From NCBI GenBank assembly GCA_016180645.1, contig JACPAV010000030.1:1-39804 (forward strand): 39,804 nucleotides of DNA, read 5' to 3'. Shown in pieces: positions 15,260 through 23,702 of the stretch. This stretch comes from Nitrospirota bacterium. GTDB taxonomy: Bacteria > JACPQY01. The first letter of the stretch is position 1. Every line of letters starts with the position of its first letter. The position numbers and the translations under genes were made by a program. Below the pieces are notes generated by a model, which ran no database searches, had not been told where the DNA came from, and was given only the letters and a program-made list of their open reading frames with translations.

Positions 15260-17056
15260 ATGACCCGTCCGCGAAGTCTCGCCCCGATGGTGTTCATGCT
15301 CTTTGCCGTGGTGGGTCTGTCAGGCGCCGTCGAGTCGGCGGGCCTGCACTCTGTTTACTTCGATTATGGCAGTTCCGCGCTGTCCGCCGAGTCCCAGAAG
15401 ACGCTCGAACGTCATGCGGCGTGGCTCAAGGACCACGCGGAGGTGCTCCTGGAAGTTCAGGGATGGGACGACTTCTACGTGGGCAAGGGGGATGGGAGGC
15501 TTTCGGTGAAACGTGCGGAAGCCGTTAAGGAATTTTTGTCCAAGAAAGGGGTCGAACTGGATCGGATGACGATCAAGGATCGCGGAGCGGCGCCGTGGGA
15601 TCCCACCCGGAAGAGCGATCCTCGGACCTTCCGGAGGGTGGACTTTCTGGTGATTGGAAAAAGATCGCCGACGCGCAGTACTCCGGAAGCCTCCGAGCCG
15701 ATGGTGGAATCAGCCGCGCCTGCGTCGTCCACCGCCCCGCCCGTGGGAGCCGTGGAGCCGGTGCCGACCGAGAGCGCCCCGGTGAGGGAACCTGCCAAAA
15801 CGGAGATACCTGTGAAAGCTGAGCCCACCGCCGCTCCGGAGCAGGCCAGACCGGCGCCACCCGTCGAACCGCCTGTGAAGAAAGAAACACCGCCCGCCGC
15901 CGTGCCTCCGAAGGAAGCTAAATCGGTTGCCTCCGCCCCGGAAACCAAGCCTGTGCCACCCTCAGCCGAACCGGAGAAAGTGGTCGTTGCCGCGCCGGCG
16001 AAGGAAGAAAAATCACCGCCTGTCGCCACCGCGCCAGAACCCGCATCGGCAGCGGCCCCGCCTCGTGGGACCTCCGCCGCCGCGGTGCCCGAACCGGAAC
16101 CTCCCCGTGAGGAGAAGATCGAGCAAGCGTGGATGAAGTGGAAACCCTCGAATGTCGGCCCGAAGCCGCGCTGGGGTCACGGCATGGTCTTCGATGCGTC
16201 AAGCGGGCGCGTGGTTCTATTTGGTGGCACCAACGGGAAACTGGTTTTCGGGGATCTTTGGGAATTTGATCTCAAGAGCACACGCTGGTCCCCCGTTCAA
16301 CCCGGGGGGGGGGATCCGGGTCCGCTCGCGTACCACTCGGCGGTCTACGATTCACAGGCCAAACGCATGATCATCTTCGGCGGATCGAGCAACCTGCGCG
16401 ACACGACGGATTCGGTCTGGTCGCTGAGTCTGAAAAAGGGGGCGGAGTCCTGGGTGAAAATCGAATTCCCCGTGTCTCCCGGCCCGCGGGCCGCGCAGTC
16501 CACCGCGTATGATTCCCGCAGCCACCGGATGGTGATCTTTGGCGGATGCGCGAAGAATCTCAAGGCGTGCCTTTACTCCAATGACTTGTGGGAACTCGAC
16601 CTCAAGGTGGGCGCCGAAACGTGGTCGCCGTTGTCCGGCGTCAACTCACCTCCCGGTGAACGCGAAAGCGCCATGGCCTTCACGCAGGCCGACGGCAACC
16701 TGGTGGTCATCGGCGGGTTCAACGCCAAAGGATACCTGAGAGACGCGTGGATCTACGATCGGAAGAAGAAGGTGTGGAGTCCGATGGAAACGCCGCTCAG
16801 TGCGCGGTGCTGCGCGAGCTATCATGAGGCTGCGAAAGGATCGGTGTTGTTCGGAGGGAACGACCGGCGGGCGTTTTTTCAGGATACGTGGTGGTCGAAC
16901 GGGAAGGAGTTCAAGGAAATCCGCGAGCCCTCCATGCCGCAGGCGAGGGCCTTTTCGCGGCTGGTGCCCACGGGCGAGCCCAACATGTATTTCCTTTTTG
17001 GGGGTCAATCCCCCAGCGGCGCGATGGGCGATTTCTGGGTGTTGAAGCTGAAGTAG
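15260..17056 (+). CDS. OmpA-like domain fused to Kelch beta-propeller
   Basis: The 598-residue envelope protein has a signal peptide (about 1-26). An OmpA-like peptidoglycan-binding domain follows at about 28-134 (VYFDYGSSALSAESQKTLERHAAWL...RLSVKRAEAVKEFL). A Pro/Ala/Glu-rich linker of about 155 residues comes next, then a Kelch/galactose-oxidase-type propeller from about 295 with repeats such as GRVVLFGGTNGKLVFGDLWE, KRMIIFGGSSNL, HRMVIFGGCAKN and NLVVIGGFNAKGY. The linker length would let a wall-anchored OmpA module project the propeller. ATG 15260 follows GAGGGAGG. No enzymatic residues are evident in the propeller, so protein or glycan binding is likely. Confidence 0.85.
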   Translation: MTRPRSLAPMVFMLFAVVGLSGAVESAGLHSVYFDYGSSALSAESQKTLERHAAWLKDHAEVLLEVQGWDDFYVGKGDGRLSVKRAEAVKEFLSKKGVELDRMTIKDRGAAPWDPTRKSDPRTFRRVDFLVIGKRSPTRSTPEASEPMVESAAPASSTAPPVGAVEPVPTESAPVREPAKTEIPVKAEPTAAPEQARPAPPVEPPVKKETPPAAVPPKEAKSVASAPETKPVPPSAEPEKVVVAAPAKEEKSPPVATAPEPASAAAPPRGTSAAAVPEPEPPREEKIEQAWMKWKPSNVGPKPRWGHGMVFDASSGRVVLFGGTNGKLVFGDLWEFDLKSTRWSPVQPGGGDPGPLAYHSAVYDSQAKRMIIFGGSSNLRDTTDSVWSLSLKKGAESWVKIEFPVSPGPRAAQSTAYDSRSHRMVIFGGCAKNLKACLYSNDLWELDLKVGAETWSPLSGVNSPPGERESAMAFTQADGNLVVIGGFNAKGYLRDAWIYDRKKKVWSPMETPLSARCCASYHEAAKGSVLFGGNDRRAFFQDTWWSNGKEFKEIREPSMPQARAFSRLVPTGEPNMYFLFGGQSPSGAMGDFWVLKLK

Positions 17057-17148
17057 CGGTCAGCCGTCCGCTCTCAGCATTCAGCGGAACATGCAATCAG
17101 GGAACAGCCCGAAAAGCTGAGTGCCGATCGCGGATCGCTGAAAGCTTT
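17055..17148. repeat. Inverted pair of 7-nt-period tracts (AGCGATC family) between convergent genes
   Basis: The left arm reads AGCGGTC, AGCCGTC, CGCTCTC, AGCATTC, AGCGG. The right arm (17114-17145) reads AAGCTGA, GTGCCGA, TCGCGGA, TCGCTGA, AAGC and then TTTT. The arms are reverse complements at family level. The pair exactly fills the gap between the convergent OmpA-Kelch and beta-barrel genes, as at 8404-8510. Confidence 0.7.
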
Positions 17149-17149
17149 T

Positions 17150-17740
17150 CTAGTAGAAGTAAAAACGGATGCCGAGCGACGAGTCGATGACGGATCTCGT
17201 TTCCTTGGCCAGACGGACGCCGGGTGCAGCCTCAACGAACAGTTCCAACGGATAGCGCCGCAACAGAAAATTGACGCCCAATGGGACACGGAGGAGAAGT
17301 CCCTCCAGATCCTTCACGCTCTTGTCGTTTCCCGTGCTGACATAGCTGAGACCGATTCCGGCATAGAGAGGAATGATATTCTTAAGGAGGGGGGCAATAT
17401 CGTGCGCGAGGTAGCTGCTTCGTACGATAATCATCTGGTCGCTGCCGCTGCTGTACCCCACATCGAAGGTGATGGCCTTGGTTTCGCGGAGCCAATATTT
17501 GAAAGTGACACCGGGTGGGACGCCCGTGGTTTGGCCGTAGATGCCCGCGCCTGCGGTGTGGTGGGCAAATCCATTCGTGGCGGTAGCATCCTCATCCTCC
17601 ACCGGGGAGGCGGCTGATGTGGCGGTCGGGGCGGGTTTGCCGGCCTGAGCCCAAGCGCCGGACGCGAACACCGCGGACAGGAAAAGGGCCGAAAGAGCCC
17701 TCACAAATAGAAGTGAATGCACACTACGAGTAACAGTCAT
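17150..17740 (-). CDS. Outer-membrane beta-barrel protein
   Basis: The 196-residue product has a signal peptide (VRALSALFLSAVFASGAWA, cleavage before QAGK) and a short Ala/Thr-rich spacer. Amphipathic beta-strand segments follow (GVTFKYWLRETKAITFDVGYSSG, IIPLYAGIGLSYVSTG, PLGVNFLLRRYPLELFVEAAPGVRL), and the chain ends in an aromatic strand, GIRFYFY. Small eight-strand outer-membrane barrels end this way. ATG 17740 has GGAGG four bases upstream, and a near-consensus promoter lies just before it. Function beyond an envelope location is not predictable. Confidence 0.78.
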   Translation of the reverse strand: MTVTRSVHSLLFVRALSALFLSAVFASGAWAQAGKPAPTATSAASPVEDEDATATNGFAHHTAGAGIYGQTTGVPPGVTFKYWLRETKAITFDVGYSSGSDQMIIVRSSYLAHDIAPLLKNIIPLYAGIGLSYVSTGNDKSVKDLEGLLLRVPLGVNFLLRRYPLELFVEAAPGVRLAKETRSVIDSSLGIRFYFY

Positions 17741-17759
17741 CTCGCCTCCATGGGCACAC

Positions 17760-17788
17760 ATTAAACGGGGTTTGCCCGAAATTGTCAA
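17760..17788 (-). promoter_or_regulatory. Near-consensus sigma-70 promoter for the beta-barrel gene
   Basis: On the minus strand TTGACA (17788-17783) is followed, after exactly 17 bases, by TTTAAT (17765-17760). The predicted transcript starts near 17753 and includes the GGAGG before ATG 17740. Confidence 0.7.
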
Positions 17789-17889
17789 GCAGAAAAGAGA
17801 GATGTGGGAAAAGATTGACGGCTATGCTTGACGCGGGTGGGGGGGGGTGGTACGGGGACAAGGTATTCACCCAGATGAAGGAGGTCAAC

Positions 17890-19317
17890 GTGAAAGAGGA
17901 ATTTCGAACTGAATCCGACTCCATGGGACCGGTGCAGGTTCCGGCGAAGGCGTACTACGGGGCGCAGACTCAACGGGCGGTGGAGAACTTTCCCATCAGC
18001 GGGCTCCGGTTTCCGCGGAGGTTTATCCGCGCGATGGGATTGATCAAGCGCTCGGCGGCGGAGGTCAATCTGAAGACGAAGCAGATCGAAAAGAAGCTGG
18101 CCGACGCGATCGTTCAGGCGGGCACGGAGGTCATGGAGGGGAAGTGGGATGGCGAGTTTGTCGTCGACATTTTCCAGACCGGCTCCGGCACGTCGACGAA
18201 CATGAACACCAACGAAGTCATCGCGAACAGGGCCATTGAAATTCTCGGCGGGAAGATCGGGTCCAAGTCTCCGGTGCATCCGAACGATCACGTGAATATG
18301 GGGCAGTCGTCCAACGACGTGATCCCCACCGCCATTCATATTGCCGCGCTGGAGGCCATCGAGAAGGATCTGATTCCCGCGTTGGATGTTCTGCGCAAGG
18401 CGTTGGCGGACAAGGCCAAGGCGTTCGACAAGATCGTCAAGATCGGGCGGACGCATTTGCAGGACGCCGTGCCCGTGCGTTTGGGGCAGGAGTTCGGCGG
18501 TTACGCCACCATGGTTGCGCACGGGATCGATCGCGTGAAGGACGTTCAGAAGCGGCTGGCGGAACTCGCGCTGGGTGGGACGGCGGTCGGCACGGGGCTC
18601 AACGCCGATCCGGAATTTGTGAAGCAGGTGGTGAAGCGGATCGCGGAGGCGACGGGATTGCCGTTCCGCGAGGCGGACAACAAGTTTGAGGCGCTGGCGA
18701 CGAAGGACGCCGTGGTGGAAGCGAGCGGGGCGATGAAGACCCTCGCATGCAGCCTGATGAAGATCGCGAACGACATTCGCTGGCTCGGCTCCGGTCCCCG
18801 GTGCGGGATTGGCGAGATCAAACTCCCGGATTTACAGCCGGGAAGTTCCATCATGCCCGGCAAGGTCAATCCCGTCTTGCCCGAGGCGCTCACCATGGTG
18901 GCTGCACAGGTAATCGGGAACGATGTCGCCGTGACGGTCGGCGGGCAGGCCGGCAATTTCGAGCTCAACGTGATGAAGCCCGTGATGGCGTACAATCTCC
19001 TCCAGTCCATCGAAATCACGTCCAACGTCGTCCGCGTCTTCACCGAGCGGTGCGTGAAGGGGATCGAGGCTGATGAGAAGCGGTGTGAGGAGTCGATCGA
19101 GAAGAGCCTGGCCATGTGCACCGCGCTGGCGCCGCATATCGGGTATGACGCCGCAGCGAAAATCGCGAAGGAGGCTTACTCGACCGGCAAGACCGTCCGT
19201 CAAATCGCCGTCGAGAAGAAGGTTCTGCCGCCGGATCGGTTGAAAGAGGTTTTGGACCCGATGGCCATGACCCATCCCGGAGTGCCCGGAGGCAAGAAAC
19301 TTCCCGGCGGCGGGTAG
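17890..19317 (+). CDS. fumC: Class II fumarate hydratase
   Basis: FumC interconverts fumarate and malate in the TCA cycle as a soluble, iron-free homotetramer. The 475-residue product carries the fumarase/aspartase signature GSSIMPGKVNP, the substrate-site segments SGTSTNMNTNEV and HPNDHVNMGQSSND, and IGRTHLQDAVP with the active-site histidine. GTG 17890, with AAGGAGG at 17878-17884, is chosen; homology does not extend into the 36 codons upstream. It is convergent with sdhCAB, placing two consecutive TCA enzymes side by side on opposite strands. Confidence 0.96.
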   Translation: MKEEFRTESDSMGPVQVPAKAYYGAQTQRAVENFPISGLRFPRRFIRAMGLIKRSAAEVNLKTKQIEKKLADAIVQAGTEVMEGKWDGEFVVDIFQTGSGTSTNMNTNEVIANRAIEILGGKIGSKSPVHPNDHVNMGQSSNDVIPTAIHIAALEAIEKDLIPALDVLRKALADKAKAFDKIVKIGRTHLQDAVPVRLGQEFGGYATMVAHGIDRVKDVQKRLAELALGGTAVGTGLNADPEFVKQVVKRIAEATGLPFREADNKFEALATKDAVVEASGAMKTLACSLMKIANDIRWLGSGPRCGIGEIKLPDLQPGSSIMPGKVNPVLPEALTMVAAQVIGNDVAVTVGGQAGNFELNVMKPVMAYNLLQSIEITSNVVRVFTERCVKGIEADEKRCEESIEKSLAMCTALAPHIGYDAAAKIAKEAYSTGKTVRQIAVEKKVLPPDRLKEVLDPMAMTHPGVPGGKKLPGGG

Positions 19318-19368
19318 GGGAGAGAACCTATAGAGCGACGACTCCCGCTTACCCTTGGTGGGAGCAGG

Positions 19369-20109
19369 CTACTTTCCGGTGAGTTTACGCCAGAGGAGGC
19401 GGAGGGGATCGTAGTAGCGGGTGGCGACGCGTTCCTTGAGGGGGATGATGGCGTTGTCCGTGATGTGAATGTCTTCGGGGCAGACTTCGGTGCAGCACTT
19501 GGTGATGTTGCAGTAGCCGAGCCCGGCCTCCTCTTTCAGGAATTGGAGGCGTGATAGGCTGTCCAGCGGGTGCATGTCCAGGTTGGCCAGCCGCACGAAG
19601 AACCGCGGTCCCGCGAACTCGCCGAGCTTGCCGTGATTGCGGATGACATGGCAGACGTCCTGGCACAGGAAACATTCGATGCACTTCCGGAATTCCTGGA
19701 CGCGGTCCACGTCCGGCTGAAACATCTTCCACTCGACGTCTTTCGCCGGCGTGAACGGCGGAATCCGCTTGTTCACTTCGTAGTTCTTGGAGACGTCCGT
19801 CACCAAATCCTTAATGAGAGGGAAGGCGCGCAAGGGATAGACGGTGATGGGTTCGCCGGCGGGGAAATCATCGATGCGCGTTTTGCACATGAGCCTTGGT
19901 TTTCCGTTGACCTCGGCGCTGCACGAGCCGCACTTCGCGGCCTTGCAGTTCCACCGGCAGGAGAGGTCGGGCGACAGGTAGCCCTGTATGTGGTGAATGG
20001 CGTCCAGAACGACCATACCGGGGCCGACGGGGACTGTGTATTCTTTCGCTTCGCCGCCGCGCGGATCGCCGCGGAACACTTTGAGAACGACCTCTTTCGA
20101 CTCCGACAC
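19369..20109 (-). CDS. sdhB: Succinate dehydrogenase/fumarate reductase iron-sulfur subunit
   Basis: This 246-residue subunit carries electrons from the flavin to the membrane quinone site. The [2Fe-2S] ligands are C55, C60, C63 and C75 (NCKAAKCGSC, then RLMCKTR). The [4Fe-4S] and [3Fe-4S] clusters use CIECFLCQDVC and the CNITKCC...EVCPEDI set. The start is GTG 20109, sharing one base with the sdhA stop (TAGTG), so translation is coupled. The order sdhC-sdhA-sdhB on the minus strand makes one operon without a separate SdhD. Confidence 0.95.
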   Translation of the reverse strand: MSESKEVVLKVFRGDPRGGEAKEYTVPVGPGMVVLDAIHHIQGYLSPDLSCRWNCKAAKCGSCSAEVNGKPRLMCKTRIDDFPAGEPITVYPLRAFPLIKDLVTDVSKNYEVNKRIPPFTPAKDVEWKMFQPDVDRVQEFRKCIECFLCQDVCHVIRNHGKLGEFAGPRFFVRLANLDMHPLDSLSRLQFLKEEAGLGYCNITKCCTEVCPEDIHITDNAIIPLKERVATRYYDPLRLLWRKLTGK

Positions 20110-21917
20110 TATTTCTTCTCCTCGGCCATCAATTTCTTGATTTCATCGGACCATTCCGGGAGGGGTTTCGGCTCCACCTTGGGCTTGTCGCCGTCCTTCA
20201 CCGCCACGAAATTGACCTTCGAGAACGCATCCTCCATCTTCGGAAAATCGGTTCGGGCGTGACCGCCACGGCTCTCCTTGCGAAGCAGAGCGCCGCGGGC
20301 GATGACTTCGGAAACGGTAATCATGGTGTCGAGGTCCTTGGCGAGGTGCCAGCCGGGATTGTACTGTCGGTTGCCTTCGACGGAGATCGTCTTGGCCTTT
20401 TCCCGGAGCTGCTGAAGTTTCTGGATGCCCGTGTTGAGATCGGACTCGCTGCGGAAGATGCCGACGTAGGTGGTCATGACTTCCTGAAGTTCGCGATGGA
20501 CTTCATACGGGCTGGGGCCGCTCTTGCGGTCGAACGGGGCGAACAGTTCCTTCTCGGCGCGGTCCACCGCGGCGTCGGGGATCTTTGCTTCGGGAGTCTT
20601 TTTTCCGTATTCCGCGGCATACAGGCCCGCGCGTCGGCCGAAGACGATGAGGTCCGACAGCGAATTGCCGCCGAGGCGGTTGGCCCCGTGGAGTCCAGCG
20701 GCGCATTCGCCAGCGGCGTAGAGGCCAGGAACGTTGGTGGCCTGCGAATCGGCGTTCACCCGAATGCCACCCATCATGTAGTGCATGGTCGGTCCGATTT
20801 CCATGGCCTGTTTCGTGATGTCGACGTCCGCGAGTTCCTTGAACTGCATGTACATGCTGGGGAGTTTTCGCTTCACGTACTCGGCGGGCATGTGGGAAAT
20901 ATCGAGGTACACGCCGTCGTGTTCGCTGCCGCGGCCCTCTTTGACTTCGTTGTAGATCGCGCGGGCGACGATGTCGCGTGGGAGAAGTTCGGGAGGCTTG
21001 CGCGCTGTGATGGGACGCGCCTCGCGGATTTCGGTGAGCCACTTTTCGGCTTCGGCTTCCGTATCGGAGATCTGTCCTTTGTAGCGTTCCGGGATGTGCT
21101 TGAACATGAAACGCTCGCCCTTGTTATTCTTCAGGAGGCCTCCGTCGCCGCGCACGCTCTCGGTGACGAGGAGACCGCGCACGCCGGGAGGCCAGACCAT
21201 GCCCGTGGGGTGGAATTGGACGAACTCCATGTCCATCAGCTCCGCGCCGATGTCGTAAACCATGGCGTGCCCGTTCCCGGCGTACTCCCACGAATTGGAT
21301 GTGATCTTGTACGCCTTTCCGGATCCGCCGGTGGCGATGACTGCCGCCTTCGCCTGGAAAATCATGAGCCGACCGCTCTCACGCCAGTAGGCGAGGGCGC
21401 CCGCGAACCGTCCGTCCTCTTTGAACAGGTTCGTGACGGTGCATTCCATGTAGACGTCCACGCCGAGCTGGACGGTGCGTTCCTGGAGTGTGCGAATGAG
21501 TTCCAGTCCCGTGCGATCGCCCACGTGGACGAGTCGGCGGTACTTGTGCCCGCCGAAGGCTCGCTGGAGGATGCGGCCGTCCGCCGTGCGGTCAAACAGC
21601 GCGCCCCATTGTTCGAGTTCACGGACGCGCTCCGGCGCTTCCTGAGCGTGGAGCTGCGCCATTCGCCAGTTGTTGACGTAGACGCCGCCCCGGAGTGTAT
21701 CGGCGCAGTGCGTTTTCCAGTCGTCCGAGGGATCGATGTTGGCCATTGCGGCCGCGATGCCTCCTTCGGCCATCACCGTGTGGGCCTTGCCGAGGAGTGA
21801 TTTGCAGATGAGTCCGACCGATGCGCCCTGAGACTTCGCTTCGATGGCGGCACGAAGGCCGGCGCCGCCCGCGCCGATGACGATCACGTCGTATGGGTGC
21901 GTTTCGTACTTGTCCAA
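20109..21917 (-). CDS. sdhA: Succinate dehydrogenase/fumarate reductase flavoprotein subunit
   Basis: The 602-residue flavoprotein oxidises succinate to fumarate with covalent FAD. It has the dinucleotide-binding VIVIGAGGAGLRAA (11-24), the flavin-linked His46 in KAHTVMAEGG, the capping-domain substrate segment VQFHPTGM, the active-site stretch HYMMGGIRVN, and the FAD closing motif GLYAAGECAAGLHGANRLGGNSL. I place the start at TTG 21917, 8 bases after the sdhC stop. The longer frame to 22088 would overlap sdhC and adds unrelated residues. The gene overlaps sdhB by one base. Confidence 0.94.
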   Translation of the reverse strand: MDKYETHPYDVIVIGAGGAGLRAAIEAKSQGASVGLICKSLLGKAHTVMAEGGIAAAMANIDPSDDWKTHCADTLRGGVYVNNWRMAQLHAQEAPERVRELEQWGALFDRTADGRILQRAFGGHKYRRLVHVGDRTGLELIRTLQERTVQLGVDVYMECTVTNLFKEDGRFAGALAYWRESGRLMIFQAKAAVIATGGSGKAYKITSNSWEYAGNGHAMVYDIGAELMDMEFVQFHPTGMVWPPGVRGLLVTESVRGDGGLLKNNKGERFMFKHIPERYKGQISDTEAEAEKWLTEIREARPITARKPPELLPRDIVARAIYNEVKEGRGSEHDGVYLDISHMPAEYVKRKLPSMYMQFKELADVDITKQAMEIGPTMHYMMGGIRVNADSQATNVPGLYAAGECAAGLHGANRLGGNSLSDLIVFGRRAGLYAAEYGKKTPEAKIPDAAVDRAEKELFAPFDRKSGPSPYEVHRELQEVMTTYVGIFRSESDLNTGIQKLQQLREKAKTISVEGNRQYNPGWHLAKDLDTMITVSEVIARGALLRKESRGGHARTDFPKMEDAFSKVNFVAVKDGDKPKVEPKPLPEWSDEIKKLMAEEKK

Positions 21918-21925
21918 CTTGATTC

Positions 21926-22699
21926 CTAGAAGAGGCGATCGAGATCGGCCGGGATGTAGCCCATCGCGCCGAGTCGAACGTAGAGGTCCGCGATCGTCAC
22001 CGAGATGAAGCTGAGCCACGCGTACAGCATGTGATGTTCGTTGGCGCTGCTGCTGGCCTTCCACACGGCATGGCGCTGTTTCCCGCACCAGGCTTTCGCG
22101 AAGCAGTCGAGTCCACCGCCGAGCATGTGGCGGGTGGCATGGCAGGAGAAGACGTACATGCTGATGCAGGACACATTGGCCAGCAAGACGAGTGTGCCGA
22201 TGCCCACGCCCAGGCCATCCTCAAATCTCACGGCGAGATAGACGTCGTACCACATGGTCGCCAGCGGAATGAGACCGATGATCAGGATGTAGCGGTGGAG
22301 GTTCATGAGGACGAAGGGGAACTTGTTTTCGCCGCCGTAGTTGTGGCCCCACGGTTCCTGCACGGCGCACGCCGGTGGGTGCATGAAGTAGGCGCGGTAG
22401 TAGGCTTTCCGATAGTAGTAGCACGTGGCGCGGAAGCCGATGGGAATCCACATGATCAGAATGGCGGGAGAGAGCGGCCACCAACTGGGTTGGAGCAATG
22501 GGGAGTAGATCGGGGAAACGTACGGGCCCCACTCGTAGTTGTTGCCGAGAAACGTGACGATTGTGGCGTAAATGATGAGGCATGCGAGGGCGCTGCCTTG
22601 AACGAGCGGGGCCACCCACCACGCGTCTTTTCTCTGGGTGAGGCCGTATCCCGGCGCTTCCATGGAGACGGTTCCGTTGCCCATTTGCGGGCGGACCAT
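21926..22699 (-). CDS. sdhC: Succinate dehydrogenase cytochrome b subunit (five-helix type)
   Basis: The 257-residue membrane anchor has about five transmembrane segments (VAPLVQGSALACLIIYATIVTFL; SPAILIMWIPIGFRATCYYY; VLMNLHRYILIIGLIPLATM; GIGTLVLLANVSCISMYVFSC; HHMLYAWLSFISVTIADLY). Histidines in several helices (LHRY, CHATRHML, NEHHML) could ligate heme. It is longer than the usual 100-130-residue SdhC and there is no SdhD, so the complex is probably a trimeric diheme type like mycobacterial Sdh1; that comparison is from memory of the family. ATG 22699 follows GGAG by four bases; ATGs at 22684 and 22663 are alternatives. Confidence 0.88.
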   Translation of the reverse strand: MVRPQMGNGTVSMEAPGYGLTQRKDAWWVAPLVQGSALACLIIYATIVTFLGNNYEWGPYVSPIYSPLLQPSWWPLSPAILIMWIPIGFRATCYYYRKAYYRAYFMHPPACAVQEPWGHNYGGENKFPFVLMNLHRYILIIGLIPLATMWYDVYLAVRFEDGLGVGIGTLVLLANVSCISMYVFSCHATRHMLGGGLDCFAKAWCGKQRHAVWKASSSANEHHMLYAWLSFISVTIADLYVRLGAMGYIPADLDRLF

Positions 22700-22788
22700 A
22701 GCACTCCGATAAACACGTTTCAATAGACCTCGGTCAAGTATTTCTCTGCGGCGAATATGGCATTCGAGCGGGTGGGGAACCATCGGCG

Positions 22789-22797
22789 TGCTATAAT
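22789..22797 (+). promoter_or_regulatory. Extended -10 promoter of the MNT/HepT operon
   Basis: TGCTATAAT is a perfect extended -10 element without a good -35. The seventh base after it is the A of ATG 22804, so the mRNA would be leaderless. No Shine-Dalgarno sequence is present. Confidence 0.6.
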
Positions 22798-22803
22798 ATT
22801 CAA

Positions 22804-23208
22804 ATGCAGCGAATGCGGAGAAAAGCCGTCGATCGCGGAGCCTTACTCCGACCCTACCTCACCGCGTGGCGGGAGAGGCTGGCGCGTCAGGAGCGGTTGG
22901 CCGAGAGGAAAAGGCGAAGCGCGTTGAAGGAGGCGGTGGATCTGGCCAAATACTTGGCGAGGCGGTACTCGGTTCGTCGTGCCGCCGTTGTAGGCTCGAT
23001 CATGCGCCCCGGCGATTTCCGTGCCGGTTCGGACATCGACCTAATTGTGTGGGGACTGGCCCCGTCCGCCCTTATTTCCGCGTGGGTGGACGTGGAGAAA
23101 CGGACTTCATTCCCGGTTGATCTCATCGCGTGGGAACACGCAACCCCCCGGCTCCGTCGCACGTTCTTGCGCGAGGGCCGGGTCATTTTTGGCGCCGGTG
23201 CGAACTGA
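22804..23208 (+). CDS. Nucleotidyltransferase-domain protein (MNT antitoxin-like)
   Basis: The 134-residue protein has a basic helical N-terminus (about 1-50) and then the pol-beta-fold core VVGSIMRPGDFRAGSDIDLIVWG (G64-S65, D77-x-D79). In MNT/HepT pairs this enzyme counteracts a HEPN ribonuclease, in some cases by adding AMP to a tyrosine near its active site. Its 3' end overlaps the HepT-like gene by 11 bases. It begins the accessory island next to sdhC and is transcribed away from it. Confidence 0.9.
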   Translation: MQRMRRKAVDRGALLRPYLTAWRERLARQERLAERKRRSALKEAVDLAKYLARRYSVRRAAVVGSIMRPGDFRAGSDIDLIVWGLAPSALISAWVDVEKRTSFPVDLIAWEHATPRLRRTFLREGRVIFGAGAN

Positions 23209-23689
23209 TCCGCAGCGCTGGCAACGGCTGGCGGAGGAAATCCGTTCGGATCTATCCGAGCTGGATGCTCTGGTCGTGGAAATTCACTCCCACCTGAAGC
23301 ACGCAACAGGAAAGAAGCTGTCCGACCGGATCACCGGAGGGAAACTGGTTCATGATGTCTACGGAAAGGTGGAATCCATCCTTGTCAAGATTGCGAAAGA
23401 TCTGAACGGGGGTGTTCCATCAGGAGATGATTGGCACCAGCGCCTCCTGAAGCAGATGGCCATGCCGATCCGGGAGGTTCGTCCGGCCGTGCTTTCCGAG
23501 AAAACCCGGGCGAGCCTCGAAGAGTACCTGCGATTCAGGCACGTCTTTCGCAACGTGTATGCGATGTATCTGGACTGGGCTCCCATCCGGCGGCTGGCGG
23601 CAGGGACGCCGAAAGTCGTTCGGTCCGTTGCCTCCGACGTCGATCGGTTCATCGGGTTCCTGTCGAAGCTTGCTTCCAGCGCCGGTTGA
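23198..23689 (+). CDS. HepT-like HEPN protein with altered catalytic motif
   Basis: The 163-residue, mainly helical product follows the MNT gene and starts at GTG 23198 inside it. The segment EYLRFRHVFRNVYAMYLDW (about 110-127) matches the HEPN core of HepT-like ribonuclease toxins, in which the consensus is close to FRHFFRHAY. The position of the catalytic histidine in R-x4-H-x-Y reads Asn119 here (R114 to N119, then V, Y121). If that alignment is right the ribonuclease may be weak or inactive. The tyrosine that MNT enzymes modify in studied systems appears kept. The frame is open and the gene otherwise intact. Confidence 0.82.
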   Translation: MRTDPQRWQRLAEEIRSDLSELDALVVEIHSHLKHATGKKLSDRITGGKLVHDVYGKVESILVKIAKDLNGGVPSGDDWHQRLLKQMAMPIREVRPAVLSEKTRASLEEYLRFRHVFRNVYAMYLDWAPIRRLAAGTPKVVRSVASDVDRFIGFLSKLASSAG

Positions 23690-23702
23690 ACAAGGAGTAA
23701 CC

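Noticed and set aside
17782-17889. Upstream extension of FumC from 17782
   Set aside because: The extra 36 residues are not fumarase-like, cover the promoter of the divergent barrel gene, and GTG 17890 has an ideal Shine-Dalgarno sequence.
20259-21800. 513-codon plus-strand ORF opposite sdhA
   Set aside because: Shadow of sdhA; His/Val/Asp-rich composition is typical of antisense frames here.
21918-22088. Upstream extension of SdhA
   Set aside because: It would overlap sdhC by more than 150 bases and adds residues unlike the family.
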